NCBI RefSeq assembly: GCF_002127655.1
Contig: NZ_NEHB01000001.1
Coordinates: 436,750-500,749 of the forward strand
DNA from: Janthinobacterium sp. GW456P
GTDB lineage: Bacteria; Pseudomonadota; Gammaproteobacteria; Burkholderiales; Burkholderiaceae_D
Reading direction: 5' to 3'
DNA: 64,000 bases
Shown one piece after another: positions 54,362 to 63,703 of the stretch. A program made the position numbers and the translations under genes. Within the stretch, counting starts at the first letter, position 1, and every line of letters begins with the position of its first letter. The notes under the pieces were generated by a model. It searched no databases. It had not been told where the DNA came from and worked only from the letters and a program-made list of their open reading frames with translations.

Positions 54362-56242
54362 ATGGCACTTCTGCAAATTTCCGAACCAGGCATGTCGACC
54401 GCGCCGCACCAGCACCGCCTGGCCGTCGGCATTGACCTTGGCACCACCAATTCCCTGGTCGCGACCGTGCGCAACAGCATTCCCGAGGTGCTCAACGACG
54501 ACGAAGGGCACTCTTTGCTGCCGTCCGTCGTGCGCTACCTGCCGAACGGCCACGCCAACATCGGCTACAAGGCCCTGTCCGCACAAACCACCGACCCGAA
54601 GAACACCATCGTCTCCGTCAAGCGCTTCATGGGCCGCGGCCTGGCCGACATCGCCTACGCGGAAAACCTGCCATACGATTTCCAGGACACGCCTGGCATG
54701 GTGCAGCTGAAAACCGTGGCCGGCGTGAAAAGCCCGGTTGAGGTGTCGGCGCAAATCCTCGCCACCCTGCGCCAGCGCGCGGAGGATTCCCTGGGCGACG
54801 ACCTGGTGGGCGCCGTCATCACTGTGCCCGCCTATTTCGACGATGCGCAGCGCCAGGCGACGAAAGATGCGGCGCAACTGGCTGGCATCAACGTGCTGCG
54901 CCTGCTGAGCGAGCCGACCGCAGCCGCCATCGCGTATGGCCTCGATAACGCATCCGAAGGCGTGTACGCCGTGTATGACCTGGGCGGCGGAACCTTCGAC
55001 ATCTCGATCCTGAAGCTGAGCAAGGGCGTCTTCGAAGTGCTGTCCACTGGCGGCGACTCGGCCCTGGGCGGCGACGATTTCGACCGCCGTCTGTTCTGCT
55101 GGATCAGCGAGCACGCCAAGCTGGCGCCGCTGTCCGATGAAGACACGGCCATCCTGATGGTGAAGGCGCGCGAAATCAAGGAATTGCTGTCGACCAAGCC
55201 GGAAACGACGATCGACGCCAAGCTGAACTCGGGCGAAGAGATCCACCTGCGCATCACGGCGGTTGACTTTGCCGCCATGACGCAGCACCTGGTGGCCAAG
55301 ACCATGAACGCCATCAAGAAAGCACTGCGCGACGCGAACGTGGATGCGGACGACGTTGACGGCGTGGTGATGGTGGGCGGCGCCACGCGCATGCCGCACG
55401 TGCAGCGCGCCGTGAGCGAATTCTTCCACACGACGCCGCACGCGAACATCGACCCGGACAAAGTGGTGGCGCTGGGCGCGGCCATCCAGGCGAACTTGCT
55501 GGCCGGTAACCGCGCCGCCGGCGACGACTGGCTGCTGCTGGACGTGATCCCGCTGTCGCTCGGTATCGAAACCATGGGCGGCCTGGTGGAAAAAATCATC
55601 CCGCGTAATTCGACGATCCCGTGCGCACGCGCGCAGGAATTCACGACTTTTAAAGATGGCCAGACGGCGCTGGCCGTGCATGTGCTGCAGGGCGAGCGCG
55701 AACTGGTCAGCGACTGCCGTTCCTTGGCGCGTTTTGAATTGCGCGGCATTCCGCCGATGGTGGCGGGCGCCGCGCGCATCCGCATCACCTACCAAGTCGA
55801 CGCGGACGGCTTGCTGTCGGTCTCGGCGCGCGAACTGCGCTCGGGCGTGGAAGCGTCGATCAGCGTCAAGCCGGCGTATGGCCTGGGCGACGACGACATC
55901 GCCCGCATGCTGCAGGATTCCTACACCTCGGCCGACACCGACATGGTGGCGCGCGCCTTGCGCGAAGAGCAGGTGGAAGCGGAACGCATCCTGCTGGCCA
56001 CGCAATCGGCGCTGGACGAAGACGGCGGCTTGCTCGACGACGCGGAACGCGCAGCCGTCGACGGCCTGATGAACAAGGTGCGCGACGCCATCGCGCAATC
56101 GCAAAGCGGCGCCATCGACCACCAGGCCTTGAAGCTGGCGATCGAAGCACTGGCCGACGGCACCGAGGATTTCGCCTCGCGCCGCATGGACCGCAGCGTG
56201 CGCACGGCCTTGACGGGCAAAACGCTGGACCAGGTCGTTTAA
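54362..56242 (+). CDS. hscA: HscA, Hsp70-type chaperone for Fe-S assembly
   Basis: 626 residues. The N-terminal ATPase domain begins [18 protein letters not shown], with [13 protein letters not shown] and [17 protein letters not shown]. The substrate domain starts after [16 protein letters not shown]. The C-terminal lid is shortened, as in HscA. It works with HscB to release clusters from IscU. The 108 bp after hscB contain no hairpin terminator, so it belongs to the same operon. Confidence 0.97.
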   Translation: MALLQISEPGMSTAPHQHRLAVGIDLGTTNSLVATVRNSIPEVLNDDEGHSLLPSVVRYLPNGHANIGYKALSAQTTDPKNTIVSVKRFMGRGLADIAYAENLPYDFQDTPGMVQLKTVAGVKSPVEVSAQILATLRQRAEDSLGDDLVGAVITVPAYFDDAQRQATKDAAQLAGINVLRLLSEPTAAAIAYGLDNASEGVYAVYDLGGGTFDISILKLSKGVFEVLSTGGDSALGGDDFDRRLFCWISEHAKLAPLSDEDTAILMVKAREIKELLSTKPETTIDAKLNSGEEIHLRITAVDFAAMTQHLVAKTMNAIKKALRDANVDADDVDGVVMVGGATRMPHVQRAVSEFFHTTPHANIDPDKVVALGAAIQANLLAGNRAAGDDWLLLDVIPLSLGIETMGGLVEKIIPRNSTIPCARAQEFTTFKDGQTALAVHVLQGERELVSDCRSLARFELRGIPPMVAGAARIRITYQVDADGLLSVSARELRSGVEASISVKPAYGLGDDDIARMLQDSYTSADTDMVARALREEQVEAERILLATQSALDEDGGLLDDAERAAVDGLMNKVRDAIAQSQSGAIDHQALKLAIEALADGTEDFASRRMDRSVRTALTGKTLDQVV

Positions 56243-56313
56243 AAATAATTGAACAGCGCGCCGCAGGCACTCGCCGCGGCCGCGCTCCGAATGACAGACT
56301 GAAAGAAGAAACC

Positions 56314-56655
56314 ATGCCACAAATCGTTATCCTGCCGCACGCCAAGCTTTGCCCGGACGGCGCCGTCATCGAAGCCCCGGCCGGCAAGTCCATCTGCGAC
56401 ATCCTGCTGGAAAACGACATCGACATCGAGCACGCCTGCGAAAAATCGTGCGCCTGCACCACCTGCCACGTGCTGGTACGCGAAGGCATCGAATCGCTGA
56501 ACGAAGCGACGGAACTGGAAGAAGACATGCTGGACAAGGCCTGGGGCCTGGAAGCCGTGTCGCGCCTGTCGTGCCAGTCCATCGTGGCCGAGGCCGACCT
56601 CGTCGTTGAAATCCCGAAATACACGATCAACCAGGTCAGCGAAGGCAGCCACTAG
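56314..56655 (+). CDS. fdx: Fdx, ISC [2Fe-2S] ferredoxin
   Basis: 113 residues. The vertebrate-type ferredoxin motif C-x5-C-x2-C is EHACEKSCACTTCHVLV, and the fourth ligand is in SRLSCQS. It supplies electrons for cluster assembly. It is separated from hscA by 71 bp and is followed one base later by iscX. Confidence 0.96.
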   Translation: MPQIVILPHAKLCPDGAVIEAPAGKSICDILLENDIDIEHACEKSCACTTCHVLVREGIESLNEATELEEDMLDKAWGLEAVSRLSCQSIVAEADLVVEIPKYTINQVSEGSH

Positions 56656-56656
56656 T

Positions 56657-56863
56657 ATGGCAACTAAGATGAAATGGTCCGACATACACGCGATCGCCGA
56701 GGCTTTGTTCGACGCGCATCCGGACATCGATCCCCTGACCGTGCGTTTCACCGACCTGCATAACTGGGTGGTGGCGCTGGACGGCTTCGACGATGACCAC
56801 ACGCGCGGCGGCGAAAAAGTGCTCGAAGCGATACAGATGGCGTGGATCGATGAAGCGCGCTAA
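56657..56863 (+). CDS. iscX: IscX, ISC accessory protein
   Basis: 68 residues. MKWSDIHAIAEALFDAHPDI, then LTVRFTDLHNWVVALDGFDD and EAIQMAWIDEAR are the typical IscX (YfhJ) sequence. It binds IscS and iron and modulates the rate of assembly. The gene overlaps the next start by 14 bp. Confidence 0.96.
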   Translation: MATKMKWSDIHAIAEALFDAHPDIDPLTVRFTDLHNWVVALDGFDDDHTRGGEKVLEAIQMAWIDEAR

Positions 56864-57767
56864 GGGCGCGGCACCCGCCGCCACCGCAGCTTCCGCGCCG
56901 AAAGATGTCATCACGGCCGCCAGCAACATGCCCGAGATCAAGGATGGCCAGTCGGTCGCCTTGCTGCAGGAATTGCACATCCTGACGCGCGACGGCAAGA
57001 TGAACCAGGACAGCCGCCGCAAGCTCAAGCAGGTGTACCACCTGACGCAGTTCATCGAGCCGCTGCTGCGCGAAGTGCAGCTCGACCACCCCGGCGTGTC
57101 GCTGGTCGACCACGGCGCCGGCAAGTCGTATCTCGGTTTCATCCTGTACGACCTGTTCTTCAAGAACGGCAACGACGGTTCGCACATCTACGGCATCGAA
57201 ACGCGCGAAGAGCTGGTGCAGCGCTCGCAAGAGCTAGCCGCTAAGTTCAAGTTCCCCGGCATGTCGTTCCTGCCGCTGTCCGTGGCCGAATCGACGGAAT
57301 CGAACTTGCTGCCGCAGCAGATCGACATCGTCACGGCCCTGCATGCGTGCAACACGGCCACCGATGACGCCATCCACTTCGCCCTGAAGAAAAAGGCGAA
57401 GTTCATGGTGCTGGTGCCGTGCTGCCAGGCGGAAGTGGCGTCCGTCCTGAAGAAGAACAAGGGCAAGAGCCTGGGCAAGAACGTCTTGACGGAATTGTGG
57501 CGCCATCCGCTGCACACGCGCGAGTTCGGCAGCCAGATCACCAACGTGCTGCGCTGTCTGCAGCTGGAAGCGCACGGCTACCAGGTCAGCGTGACGGAGC
57601 TGGTGGGCTGGGAACATTCGATGAAGAATGAACTGATCATCGCCAGTTATAAAAACCTGCCGCGCCAGCGCCCGACCGAGCGCTTGCAGGAAGTGCTGCA
57701 GACCCTGGGCCTGGAAGAGATGGGGCACCGTTTCTTTGCCGAAGAGTTGGCGAAGGCGCAAGCCTGA
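56850..57767 (+). CDS. Class I SAM-dependent methyltransferase at the end of the isc operon
   Basis: 305 residues from the ATG at 56850, inside the last codons of iscX. The SAM-binding strand is VSLVDHGAGKSYLGFILYDL (motif I with D-H-G-A-G-K in place of the usual D-x-G-x-G), followed by the acidic IYGIETREELV (motif II). DIVTALHACNTATDDAIHFA (post-I motif) and MVLVPCCQAEVASVL come next. The pattern resembles methyltransferases of the Methyltransf_32 group (GSTCD-like). The overlap with iscX suggests co-translation. Any role in iron-sulfur biogenesis is inference. Confidence 0.82.
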   Translation: MKRAKGAAPAATAASAPKDVITAASNMPEIKDGQSVALLQELHILTRDGKMNQDSRRKLKQVYHLTQFIEPLLREVQLDHPGVSLVDHGAGKSYLGFILYDLFFKNGNDGSHIYGIETREELVQRSQELAAKFKFPGMSFLPLSVAESTESNLLPQQIDIVTALHACNTATDDAIHFALKKKAKFMVLVPCCQAEVASVLKKNKGKSLGKNVLTELWRHPLHTREFGSQITNVLRCLQLEAHGYQVSVTELVGWEHSMKNELIIASYKNLPRQRPTERLQEVLQTLGLEEMGHRFFAEELAKAQA

Positions 57768-57770
57768 TTG

Positions 57771-57867
57771 TTGGATTACGCGTTCCGCTAATCCAACCTA
57801 CCACACCCGCCACGACCGCGCAGGTCGGGCAGGTCGGGTAGGTCGGATTAGCGCAGCGTAATCCGAC
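57771..57867. repeat. Intergenic palindromic repeat with tandem 9-mers
   Basis: Two hairpins bracket a tandem array. The left one is TTGGATTA...TAATCCAA (57771-57796). The right one is a perfect 9-bp pair GTCGGATTA / TAATCCGAC (57842-57867). Between them are three tandem 9-bp units of the form CAGGTCGGG (57821, 57830, 57839; the third is TAGGTCGGA). The two hairpins are rough inverted copies of each other. It looks like a dispersed REP-type element of betaproteobacteria. Confidence 0.75.
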
Positions 57868-57969
57868 AATCGGCAGCGTAATCAAACAACCACCACACAG
57901 CGACAAAAGGCGAGGAGCGGGTCGGTTACAATACCGGCTTTCTCCTCCTCTTGCTTTTTGCGCCTCCCC

Positions 57970-58728
57970 ATGACCACACCAATTGACATGCCCACCGTCC
58001 GCCTGGCCAAACGCCTCGCTGAAGACTTGCCCTGCTCACGCCGCGAGGCCGAGCTGTATATCGAGGGCGGCTGGGTGACGGTCGACGGCGTGCTGGTGGA
58101 AGAGGCGGGCGCGCGCGTGGCGGACAAGCAGGAAGTGGTGCTGCTGCCAAACGCGACACTCGATGAAATGCCGCCCGTGACCATCCTGCTGCACAAGCCG
58201 GCCGGCATCAACGGCGGCGTCGGCAGCGAAGGCAAGCCGGCCTTGAGCTGTTTGCGTCCGGAAGAGATTTTTACGCCGGAGAACGTGGCGCCCAGCTCCG
58301 TCACGCGCTTTCTCAAGCGCCACCTGATCGGTCTGACGATCACCAATCCGCTCGACACCATGGCGTCCGGCCTGCTGGTGTTCACGCAGGATTTCCGCGT
58401 CGCCCGCAAACTGGTCGATGAAGCGAAAACGGTGGAGCAGGAATTCATCGTGGAAGTGTCGGGCACTATCGCTGAAAACGGCCTGGCGCTGCTGAATCAC
58501 GGCTTGCCCTTCAATGGCAAGCCTTTACCTCCGATCAAGGTCAGCTGGCAGAACGAGACGCGCCTGCGTTTCGCCCTGAAAAACGTGCAGCCGGGCCAGA
58601 TCGCCCATATGTGCAAGATGGTCGGACTGGACGTCGTCGGCATGAAGCGCCTGCGCATCGGCCGCATTCCGCTGGGCGCCATGCCCGTGGGGCAATGGCG
58701 CTATCTGCAGGGCTACGAACGGTTCTAA
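57970..58728 (+). CDS. RluF/RsuA-type pseudouridine synthase
   Basis: 252 residues from the ATG at 57970. An N-terminal S4 RNA-binding domain (VRLAKRLAEDLPCSRREAEL...GWVTVDGVLVEEAG) is followed by a TruA/RsuA-like synthase domain. The catalytic aspartate lies in NPLDTMASGLLVFTQD. The usual G-R-L-D motif is replaced by N-P-L-D, so the otherwise conserved arginine is missing, although the aspartate stays. Members convert uridine to pseudouridine in 23S or other RNAs, and the target here cannot be specified. Confidence 0.85.
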   Translation: MTTPIDMPTVRLAKRLAEDLPCSRREAELYIEGGWVTVDGVLVEEAGARVADKQEVVLLPNATLDEMPPVTILLHKPAGINGGVGSEGKPALSCLRPEEIFTPENVAPSSVTRFLKRHLIGLTITNPLDTMASGLLVFTQDFRVARKLVDEAKTVEQEFIVEVSGTIAENGLALLNHGLPFNGKPLPPIKVSWQNETRLRFALKNVQPGQIAHMCKMVGLDVVGMKRLRIGRIPLGAMPVGQWRYLQGYERF

Positions 58729-59153
58729 AGCTGCGGCGCCACGATGGCGTGGTTTTCCGCAAAGCTTTTCCATAGCCGTTCGGCAATATTCAAGGCGATG
58801 GTATCGGCCTTTTCCTGCAAGGCCAGGTTGCCCATGCTCTCGGTCGTGGCAAAAAACAGGGTCAGCCAGCGGCGGAACATGCACGGCGTCAGGTTTTCCA
58901 TTTGCGCGTGCTGGGCCAGCGGCTTGCCGTGGTAGCGCATGGTGCCGCGTAGCAAGCCTGACCAGAAATCGATCAATGTTGCCAGATGGGCATCCCAATC
59001 CTTGACCTCGGCGGCAAAAATGGGGCCCAGCATGGCGTCGTCGCGCGCGGCCGCATAAAAAGTGTGGACGAGGTGCTTGACTTCGTCTTCGCTGCAGACT
59101 TCCTCGCGGTAGGGGGCGAAGCGCGTGTGGGGGAGGGGGGCGGTATTCTTCAT
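58725..59153 (-). CDS. Group III truncated haemoglobin
   Basis: 142 residues. The 2-on-2 globin pattern of group III (Trh3) is visible: EVKHLVHTFYAAARDDAMLG, PIFAAEVKDWDAHLATLIDF, WSGLLRGTMRYHGKPLAQH with the likely proximal histidine, and FRRWLTLFFATTE. These proteins bind oxygen or nitric oxide. Its C-terminus overlaps the pseudouridine synthase stop by 4 bp on the opposite strand. It is a single gene. Confidence 0.88.
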   Translation of the reverse strand: MKNTAPLPHTRFAPYREEVCSEDEVKHLVHTFYAAARDDAMLGPIFAAEVKDWDAHLATLIDFWSGLLRGTMRYHGKPLAQHAQMENLTPCMFRRWLTLFFATTESMGNLALQEKADTIALNIAERLWKSFAENHAIVAPQL

Positions 59154-59215
59154 GGCATGCCATGATCGCAGAGCCCCCGTGGCGCTTCAATGACCCAGGT
59201 CAAGCCGCATAAAGC

Positions 59216-59749
59216 TCAGGCGGCGACTTTCTTCGGTTTCTTGGCGGGGGCCGGCAATTGCACGATCTGCGTGCCCGCCAGCTTGTCGTGCAGGAATTGG
59301 CCATTGCCCGTGAACAGGGCCGTGGCCGACCAGACCAGGATGCCCACGCCGATGGCGCCCAGCGCTGTCCAGTGCTGCAAGTCCAGCAAATACGACACCA
59401 GCAGGGCCGGCAGCAGCCACATCCATGACAGGATGTAGCGGTACGCGGCCACGCGCAGCGGCACGTGGGCGTGGCCCGGCAGCACGACTTTCAGGCGCCA
59501 CGTCTTCATGGCCAGGGTTTGCCCTTCGCGGCTCCACTGATGGATGAAATACGCACCCATGACGAGGAAGGCCAGGCATTGGCGCATGTGTTCCGTCAAC
59601 GGCGTATGCGCGCCCTGCACGGCCAGTTCAAACAGCAGGAAGGGCAGAAACAGCACGGCCAGGGCCAGCAGCGACTCGTACACCATGGAGATCAGGCGGC
59701 GCTTGATCGTGGGATGGGTGATGCTGGCGGCAGGCGTGTTATTTGACAT
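59216..59749 (-). CDS. RDD-family membrane protein
   Basis: 177 residues. The RDD domain (three to four transmembrane helices at about 25-50, 63-83, 112-132) starts IKRRLISMVYESLLALAVLF, with the R-x-x-D-type first helix degenerate here. Conserved further motifs are QTLAMKTWRLKV and FLHDKLAGTQIV. RDD proteins are often sodium/proton or other membrane transporters, but this short form is uncharacterised. It overlaps the DUF3106 gene by 11 bp and is the last gene of the sigma-factor operon. Confidence 0.88.
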   Translation of the reverse strand: MSNNTPAASITHPTIKRRLISMVYESLLALAVLFLPFLLFELAVQGAHTPLTEHMRQCLAFLVMGAYFIHQWSREGQTLAMKTWRLKVVLPGHAHVPLRVAAYRYILSWMWLLPALLVSYLLDLQHWTALGAIGVGILVWSATALFTGNGQFLHDKLAGTQIVQLPAPAKKPKKVAA

Positions 59750-60503
59750 TGGTCGGCAGTGGTACGGGCGTGACGGGTGGCGTGACAGGCACGGCGGCGG
59801 GGGGCGCGGCAGGATCCGTGAGCGGCACGGCCACCGAAGGCGTGGCGGCGGGCGGCAGGACGGGCGCTGCGGCGGGAGGCGCTGCCGGCATGGCGGGCGG
59901 CACGATCACGGGCGGCTTGCTCGTGGTCGAATTGATCGCCGGCACCTTGCCCAGCGGTTTTTTCGGCACGAGTTCCGTCGCCAGCTTTTTCTTTTGATCT
60001 TCCGGCAATTGCTGGTATTGCTCCCATTGCGCGGTTTTTTGACCTGGATCAATCTTCTTCGTGCGCGTGTAGTTTTCGCGCACCAAGCGGCGCTGTTCCG
60101 GCGTCAGCTTGATCCATTCGCGCATGCGTTCATGCACGCGGATTTGCTCGTCCGGCGTCATCGAGGCAAAGCGGCTGGCGATATCGAGCCATTTCTGCTT
60201 GCGCAAGGTTTCCAGCTTGTTCCATTCGCCCGCCAGCGGCTGCAGGGCTTCCTGCTGCGCGCGCGACAGTTTGTTCCACGATGGATTCTCGCTGGCCTTG
60301 GGCGGCGTGCCGCCCTTGCCGGCTGTGCGGGGCGAACCGGGCTTGACGGCCGGCGCCGGCGCCACCACGGGCGCTGCCGCCACGGGAGGCGCGGCGGGCG
60401 CGGGATGTTGCTGCGCGCCTACCCAAGCGGCGCCCGCCAGGGCGCAGGCGCCCAGGCCGATGCCGCCGGCCAGCCAGCCTTTACGTACGCTCGTGCCTGC
60501 CAT
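59739..60503 (-). CDS. DUF3106 domain protein
   Basis: 254 residues. An N-terminal membrane anchor or signal (WLAGGIGLGACALAGAAWVG) is followed by a Pro/Ala linker. A helical DUF3106 core with LSRAQQEALQPLAGEWNKLE, SMTPDEQIRVHERMREWIKL and TPEQRRLVRENYTRTKKIDP then precedes a Pro/Ala-rich tail. The T-P-E-Q-R/D-E-Q-x-R repeats resemble those of CpxP/Spy-like periplasmic sensors such as RcnR-independent stress proteins. It begins at the base after the DUF3619 stop. Its function is unknown. Confidence 0.85.
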   Translation of the reverse strand: MAGTSVRKGWLAGGIGLGACALAGAAWVGAQQHPAPAAPPVAAAPVVAPAPAVKPGSPRTAGKGGTPPKASENPSWNKLSRAQQEALQPLAGEWNKLETLRKQKWLDIASRFASMTPDEQIRVHERMREWIKLTPEQRRLVRENYTRTKKIDPGQKTAQWEQYQQLPEDQKKKLATELVPKKPLGKVPAINSTTSKPPVIVPPAMPAAPPAAAPVLPPAATPSVAVPLTDPAAPPAAVPVTPPVTPVPLPTNVK

Positions 60504-60908
60504 TTATTGCTCGCGTTTCGTCAGGTAGGCGTTGAAGCCATGGTCCATGTACGCAGACAGCGGCAATTCGTCGGACAGGACGGCCGCGTCGATTTCTGCC
60601 AGCTCGGCAATATGTTGTTCCTGCTCAAACCGATAGATGCCCACCAGGCCGCCGACCAGCAGCAGCAGGGGGATGATGACGCTCATGCGGCCCAGCCACG
60701 ACAGCGGCTCGACGAACAGGCTGCTGGCCACGCCGGCGAACACGTTCTGGCGCACGGCGACGGCGGCGGGCGCGTCCGCCTTCTTGCGCGACAGGGCCTG
60801 CTTGCGTGCCGCTGCCAGGCGATCGGCGGTCGATGCGGGCAGGTCGTCGAGTTTTTCGTTCAGTGCATGGCGCACTTTATAAGCGAAATTGAGATCGTCG
60901 GTGTTCAT
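60504..60908 (-). CDS. DUF3619 membrane protein, possible anti-sigma factor
   Basis: 134 residues. A soluble cytoplasmic N-terminus (residues 1-70; FAYKVRHALNEKLDDLPAST, DRLAAARKQALSRKK) is followed by a single transmembrane helix (about 74-95; SVIIPLLLLVGGLVGIYRFE) and a short periplasmic tail. The start overlaps the sigma factor stop by 4 bp. Cytoplasmic helical domain, one helix and co-translation with an ECF sigma factor are the features of a membrane anti-sigma factor, but no family assignment proves it. Confidence 0.8.
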   Translation of the reverse strand: MNTDDLNFAYKVRHALNEKLDDLPASTADRLAAARKQALSRKKADAPAAVAVRQNVFAGVASSLFVEPLSWLGRMSVIIPLLLLVGGLVGIYRFEQEQHIAELAEIDAAVLSDELPLSAYMDHGFNAYLTKREQ

Positions 60909-61474
60909 AATTTAATTCCCTTGGCTTTCAGCGATTCGGCGAGCGTGTGGGTAGCTCTAGAGCAATGTGTTTTCACGCTACCTTCGGAGCAACCCATCGC
61001 TTCCGCTGTTTCAGCCACATCCATGTCCTGCCAATAACGCATGAGGAAGGCTTCGCGTTGACGTGAGGGCAGTTTTTGTACCTCTGCATCAATCAAATCA
61101 AGGATTTGCGCGCGTTCGACCTTGTCGGCCGACGATTCGGCGGCGCTGGAGCCCTGTTCCGATTCATACGTGTCAAGTATATCAAAATCTTCATGCTCGT
61201 CGCCCGAGGGCTTCATGCCGGAAAACAGGCTGACCCAGGTGTTGCGAACTTTTTCACGGCGGAAATAATCAAGAATGGTGTTCTGCAAGATGCGCTGGAA
61301 CAGCATCGGCAGCTCGGCGGCCGGCTTGTCGCCATATTTCTCGGCCAGCTTGATCATGGCGTCCTGCACGATGTCGAGGGCCGATTCTTCCTTGCGGACC
61401 GCGTAGGCGGCCTGCTTGAAAGCGCGCCGCTCGACATTTTCTAGAAAGTCGGATAATTCTTTGTCTGTTGCCAT
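60905..61474 (-). CDS. ECF-type RNA polymerase sigma factor
   Basis: 189 residues. Region 2 (FKQAAYAVRKEESALDIVQD, then AMIKLAEKY and LPMLFQRILQNTILDYFRRE) and region 4 (LPSRQREAFLMRYWQDMDVA, ETAEAMGCSEGSVKTHCSRA) are clear. A ~40-residue acidic linker (DEHEDFDILDTYESEQGSSA) sits between them. It is the first gene of a four-gene operon with DUF3619, DUF3106 and RDD. The operon order recurs in Burkholderiales (from memory). The signal is unknown. Confidence 0.93.
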   Translation of the reverse strand: MATDKELSDFLENVERRAFKQAAYAVRKEESALDIVQDAMIKLAEKYGDKPAAELPMLFQRILQNTILDYFRREKVRNTWVSLFSGMKPSGDEHEDFDILDTYESEQGSSAAESSADKVERAQILDLIDAEVQKLPSRQREAFLMRYWQDMDVAETAEAMGCSEGSVKTHCSRATHTLAESLKAKGIKL

Positions 61475-61970
61475 GCGGTATGGGGATCTTAGCGGCTGCG
61501 GGGTGCGGTGGGCGAAATGGGGGCGGGTATGCTTTTTGCAACCCCGTGCATGCTAGCAAAAAATGTGCGTTTCCGCAGGGTTTTTGCACGTTGTGCGAGC
61601 AAAAATGCAGCGAGGCCGACATTTTCCTTGACCATAATGGTGCAACGCGATAACGTATGGGACGCTTTGAACACCCCAAAGCCCTATGGTCAGGTCGCGA
61701 CCGGCACACAAGGCCAGCAGCGGCAAGACGCGCTTTCATTTGTAGGCAGTTTGTTCTAACCCGCGCCACAAGCGCGAGCGGTTCGTACAGGCGCCACAGA
61801 AACTCCGGCCAAACGAGTTGCGTTAAGCGTTGTTTTGTAAGGTATCTATGGGTGCCCAAAGAAATTGCGTGACCGCATGAAAAGGGAAGCAGGAGCACTG
61901 TTGCGTTAGGCGTACCTCGTCAGGAAAGAACATCCGATCAATCTCCAATGGACCTTGAAAGGAATGTTTC
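61475..61970. other. Intergenic region between sigma operon and ilvB
   Basis: 496 bp separating divergent genes. No supportable gene. I looked for a branched-chain leader peptide and a terminator/antiterminator hairpin before ilvB. The short frame near 61849 (ATGGGTGCCCAAAG...) encodes no Ile/Val/Leu cluster, and no strong hairpin with T-run was found. Promoters for both operons must lie here. Confidence 0.5.
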
Positions 61971-63701
61971 ATGAATACCGAAGCAGCAGCAGGACCTATC
62001 ACCGGCGCAGAAATTGTCGTGCGCTGTCTGGCTGAAGAGGGCGTCGAGCACGTCTTTGGATATCCGGGCGGAGCCGTACTCTACATCTACGACGCCATCT
62101 TCCAGCAAAACAAATTCCAGCATGTCCTGGTACGCCACGAGCAGGCCGCGATCCACGCCGCCGATGCCTATTCGCGCAGCTCGAACAAAGTCGGTGTCGC
62201 CATCGTCACGTCCGGTCCGGGCGTCACGAATGCCGTCACGGGCCTGTCGACCGCGTACATGGACTCGATTCCCATGGTGGTGATCTCCGGCCAGGTGCCG
62301 AGCCACGCCATCGGCCAGGATGCGTTCCAGGAATGCGACACGGTCGGCATCACGCGCCCCGTGGTCAAGCACAACTTCCTCGTCAAGGACGTCAAGGACC
62401 TGGCAGCGACGATCAAGAAAGCGTTCTTCATCGCCCGTACCGGCCGTCCGGGACCCGTGCTGGTCGATATCCCCAAGGATATCAGCATGCACAAATGCAA
62501 CTTCGACTATCCGAAGGAAGTCGAGATGCGTTCCTACCGTCCCGTCGACAAGGGCCATTCGGGCCAGATCCGCAAGGCCGTGCAGCTGCTGCTGCAAGCC
62601 GAACGCCCGATGATCTACACGGGCGGCGGCGTCATCCTGGCAAGTGCCTCGGCCGAGCTGAACAAGCTGGTCGACCGCCTGGGTTTCCCGTGCACCAACA
62701 CCTTGATGGGCCTTGGCGGCTACCGCGCCTCGAGCGAGCAGTATGTCGGCATGCCCGGCATGCACGGCACCTACGAAGCGAACATGGCGATGCAGAATTG
62801 CGACGTGCTGATCGCCATCGGCGCCCGTTTCGATGACCGCGTGATCGGCAACCCGAAACATTTCGCCTCGCATCCTCGCAAGATCATCCACGTGGACATC
62901 GATCCATCGTCGATTTCCAAGCGCGTCAAGGTCGATATCCCCATCGTCGGCAACGTCAAGGACGTGCTGATCGAGTTCCTCGCGCAACTCGACGCGGCCG
63001 AAGCCAAGCCGAACGTCAATGCCTTGAGCAATTGGTGGAAGCAGATCGCCGAATGGCGTGGCCGCGAATGCCTGAAGTATCCGACCTCCGACCTGGTCAT
63101 CAAGCCGCAAGCGGTGGTGGAAAAAGTGTTCCAGATTACCAAGGGCGACGCCTTCATCACGTCCGACGTGGGCCAGCACCAGATGTGGGCGGCGCAATAT
63201 TATGGCTTCGACAAGCCGCGCCGCTGGATCAATTCCGGCGGCCTGGGCACCATGGGTGTCGGCTTGCCGTACGCCATGGGCGTGCAGATGGCCAATCCGG
63301 ACGCCACCGTCGCTTGTATTACCGGCGAAGGCTCGATCCAGATGTGCATCCAGGAGCTCGCCACGTGCAAGCAATACCACCTGACGCCGAAGATCATCAT
63401 GCTCAACAACCGTTTCCTCGGCATGGTGCGCCAGTGGCAGGAAATCGATTACGGTTCGCGCTATTCCGAGTCGTACATGGATTCGCTGCCCGACTTCGAG
63501 AAGCTGGCCGAAGCCTACGGCCACGTGGGCATGAAAATTGAAAAACCGGGCGACGTCGACGGCGCCCTGAAAGAGGCGTTCGGCATGAAAGACAGGCTGG
63601 TATTCATGAACTTCATTACCGACCAGTCCGAAAACGTGTGGCCAATGGTGAAAGCCGGCAAAGGCCTGTCCGAAATGATGCTCGGTTCGGAGGATCTGTA
63701 A
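61971..63701 (+). CDS. ilvB: Acetolactate synthase large subunit
   Basis: 576 residues. The ThDP-dependent enzyme features are [20 protein letters not shown], the catalytic Glu region [57 protein letters not shown], and the ThDP-Mg motif TGEGSIQM...[14 protein letters not shown]. It makes 2-acetolactate or 2-aceto-2-hydroxybutyrate, the first common step of Val/Leu/Ile synthesis. GAAAGGAA lies before the ATG. The regulatory subunit gene follows 2 bp later. Confidence 0.97.
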   Translation: MNTEAAAGPITGAEIVVRCLAEEGVEHVFGYPGGAVLYIYDAIFQQNKFQHVLVRHEQAAIHAADAYSRSSNKVGVAIVTSGPGVTNAVTGLSTAYMDSIPMVVISGQVPSHAIGQDAFQECDTVGITRPVVKHNFLVKDVKDLAATIKKAFFIARTGRPGPVLVDIPKDISMHKCNFDYPKEVEMRSYRPVDKGHSGQIRKAVQLLLQAERPMIYTGGGVILASASAELNKLVDRLGFPCTNTLMGLGGYRASSEQYVGMPGMHGTYEANMAMQNCDVLIAIGARFDDRVIGNPKHFASHPRKIIHVDIDPSSISKRVKVDIPIVGNVKDVLIEFLAQLDAAEAKPNVNALSNWWKQIAEWRGRECLKYPTSDLVIKPQAVVEKVFQITKGDAFITSDVGQHQMWAAQYYGFDKPRRWINSGGLGTMGVGLPYAMGVQMANPDATVACITGEGSIQMCIQELATCKQYHLTPKIIMLNNRFLGMVRQWQEIDYGSRYSESYMDSLPDFEKLAEAYGHVGMKIEKPGDVDGALKEAFGMKDRLVFMNFITDQSENVWPMVKAGKGLSEMMLGSEDL

Positions 63702-63703
63702 TC

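Noticed and set aside
61849..61881. Leader peptide with attenuation control before ilvB
   Set aside because: The short frame encodes MGAQRNCVTA with no cluster of Ile, Val or Leu codons, and no terminator hairpin with T-run follows.
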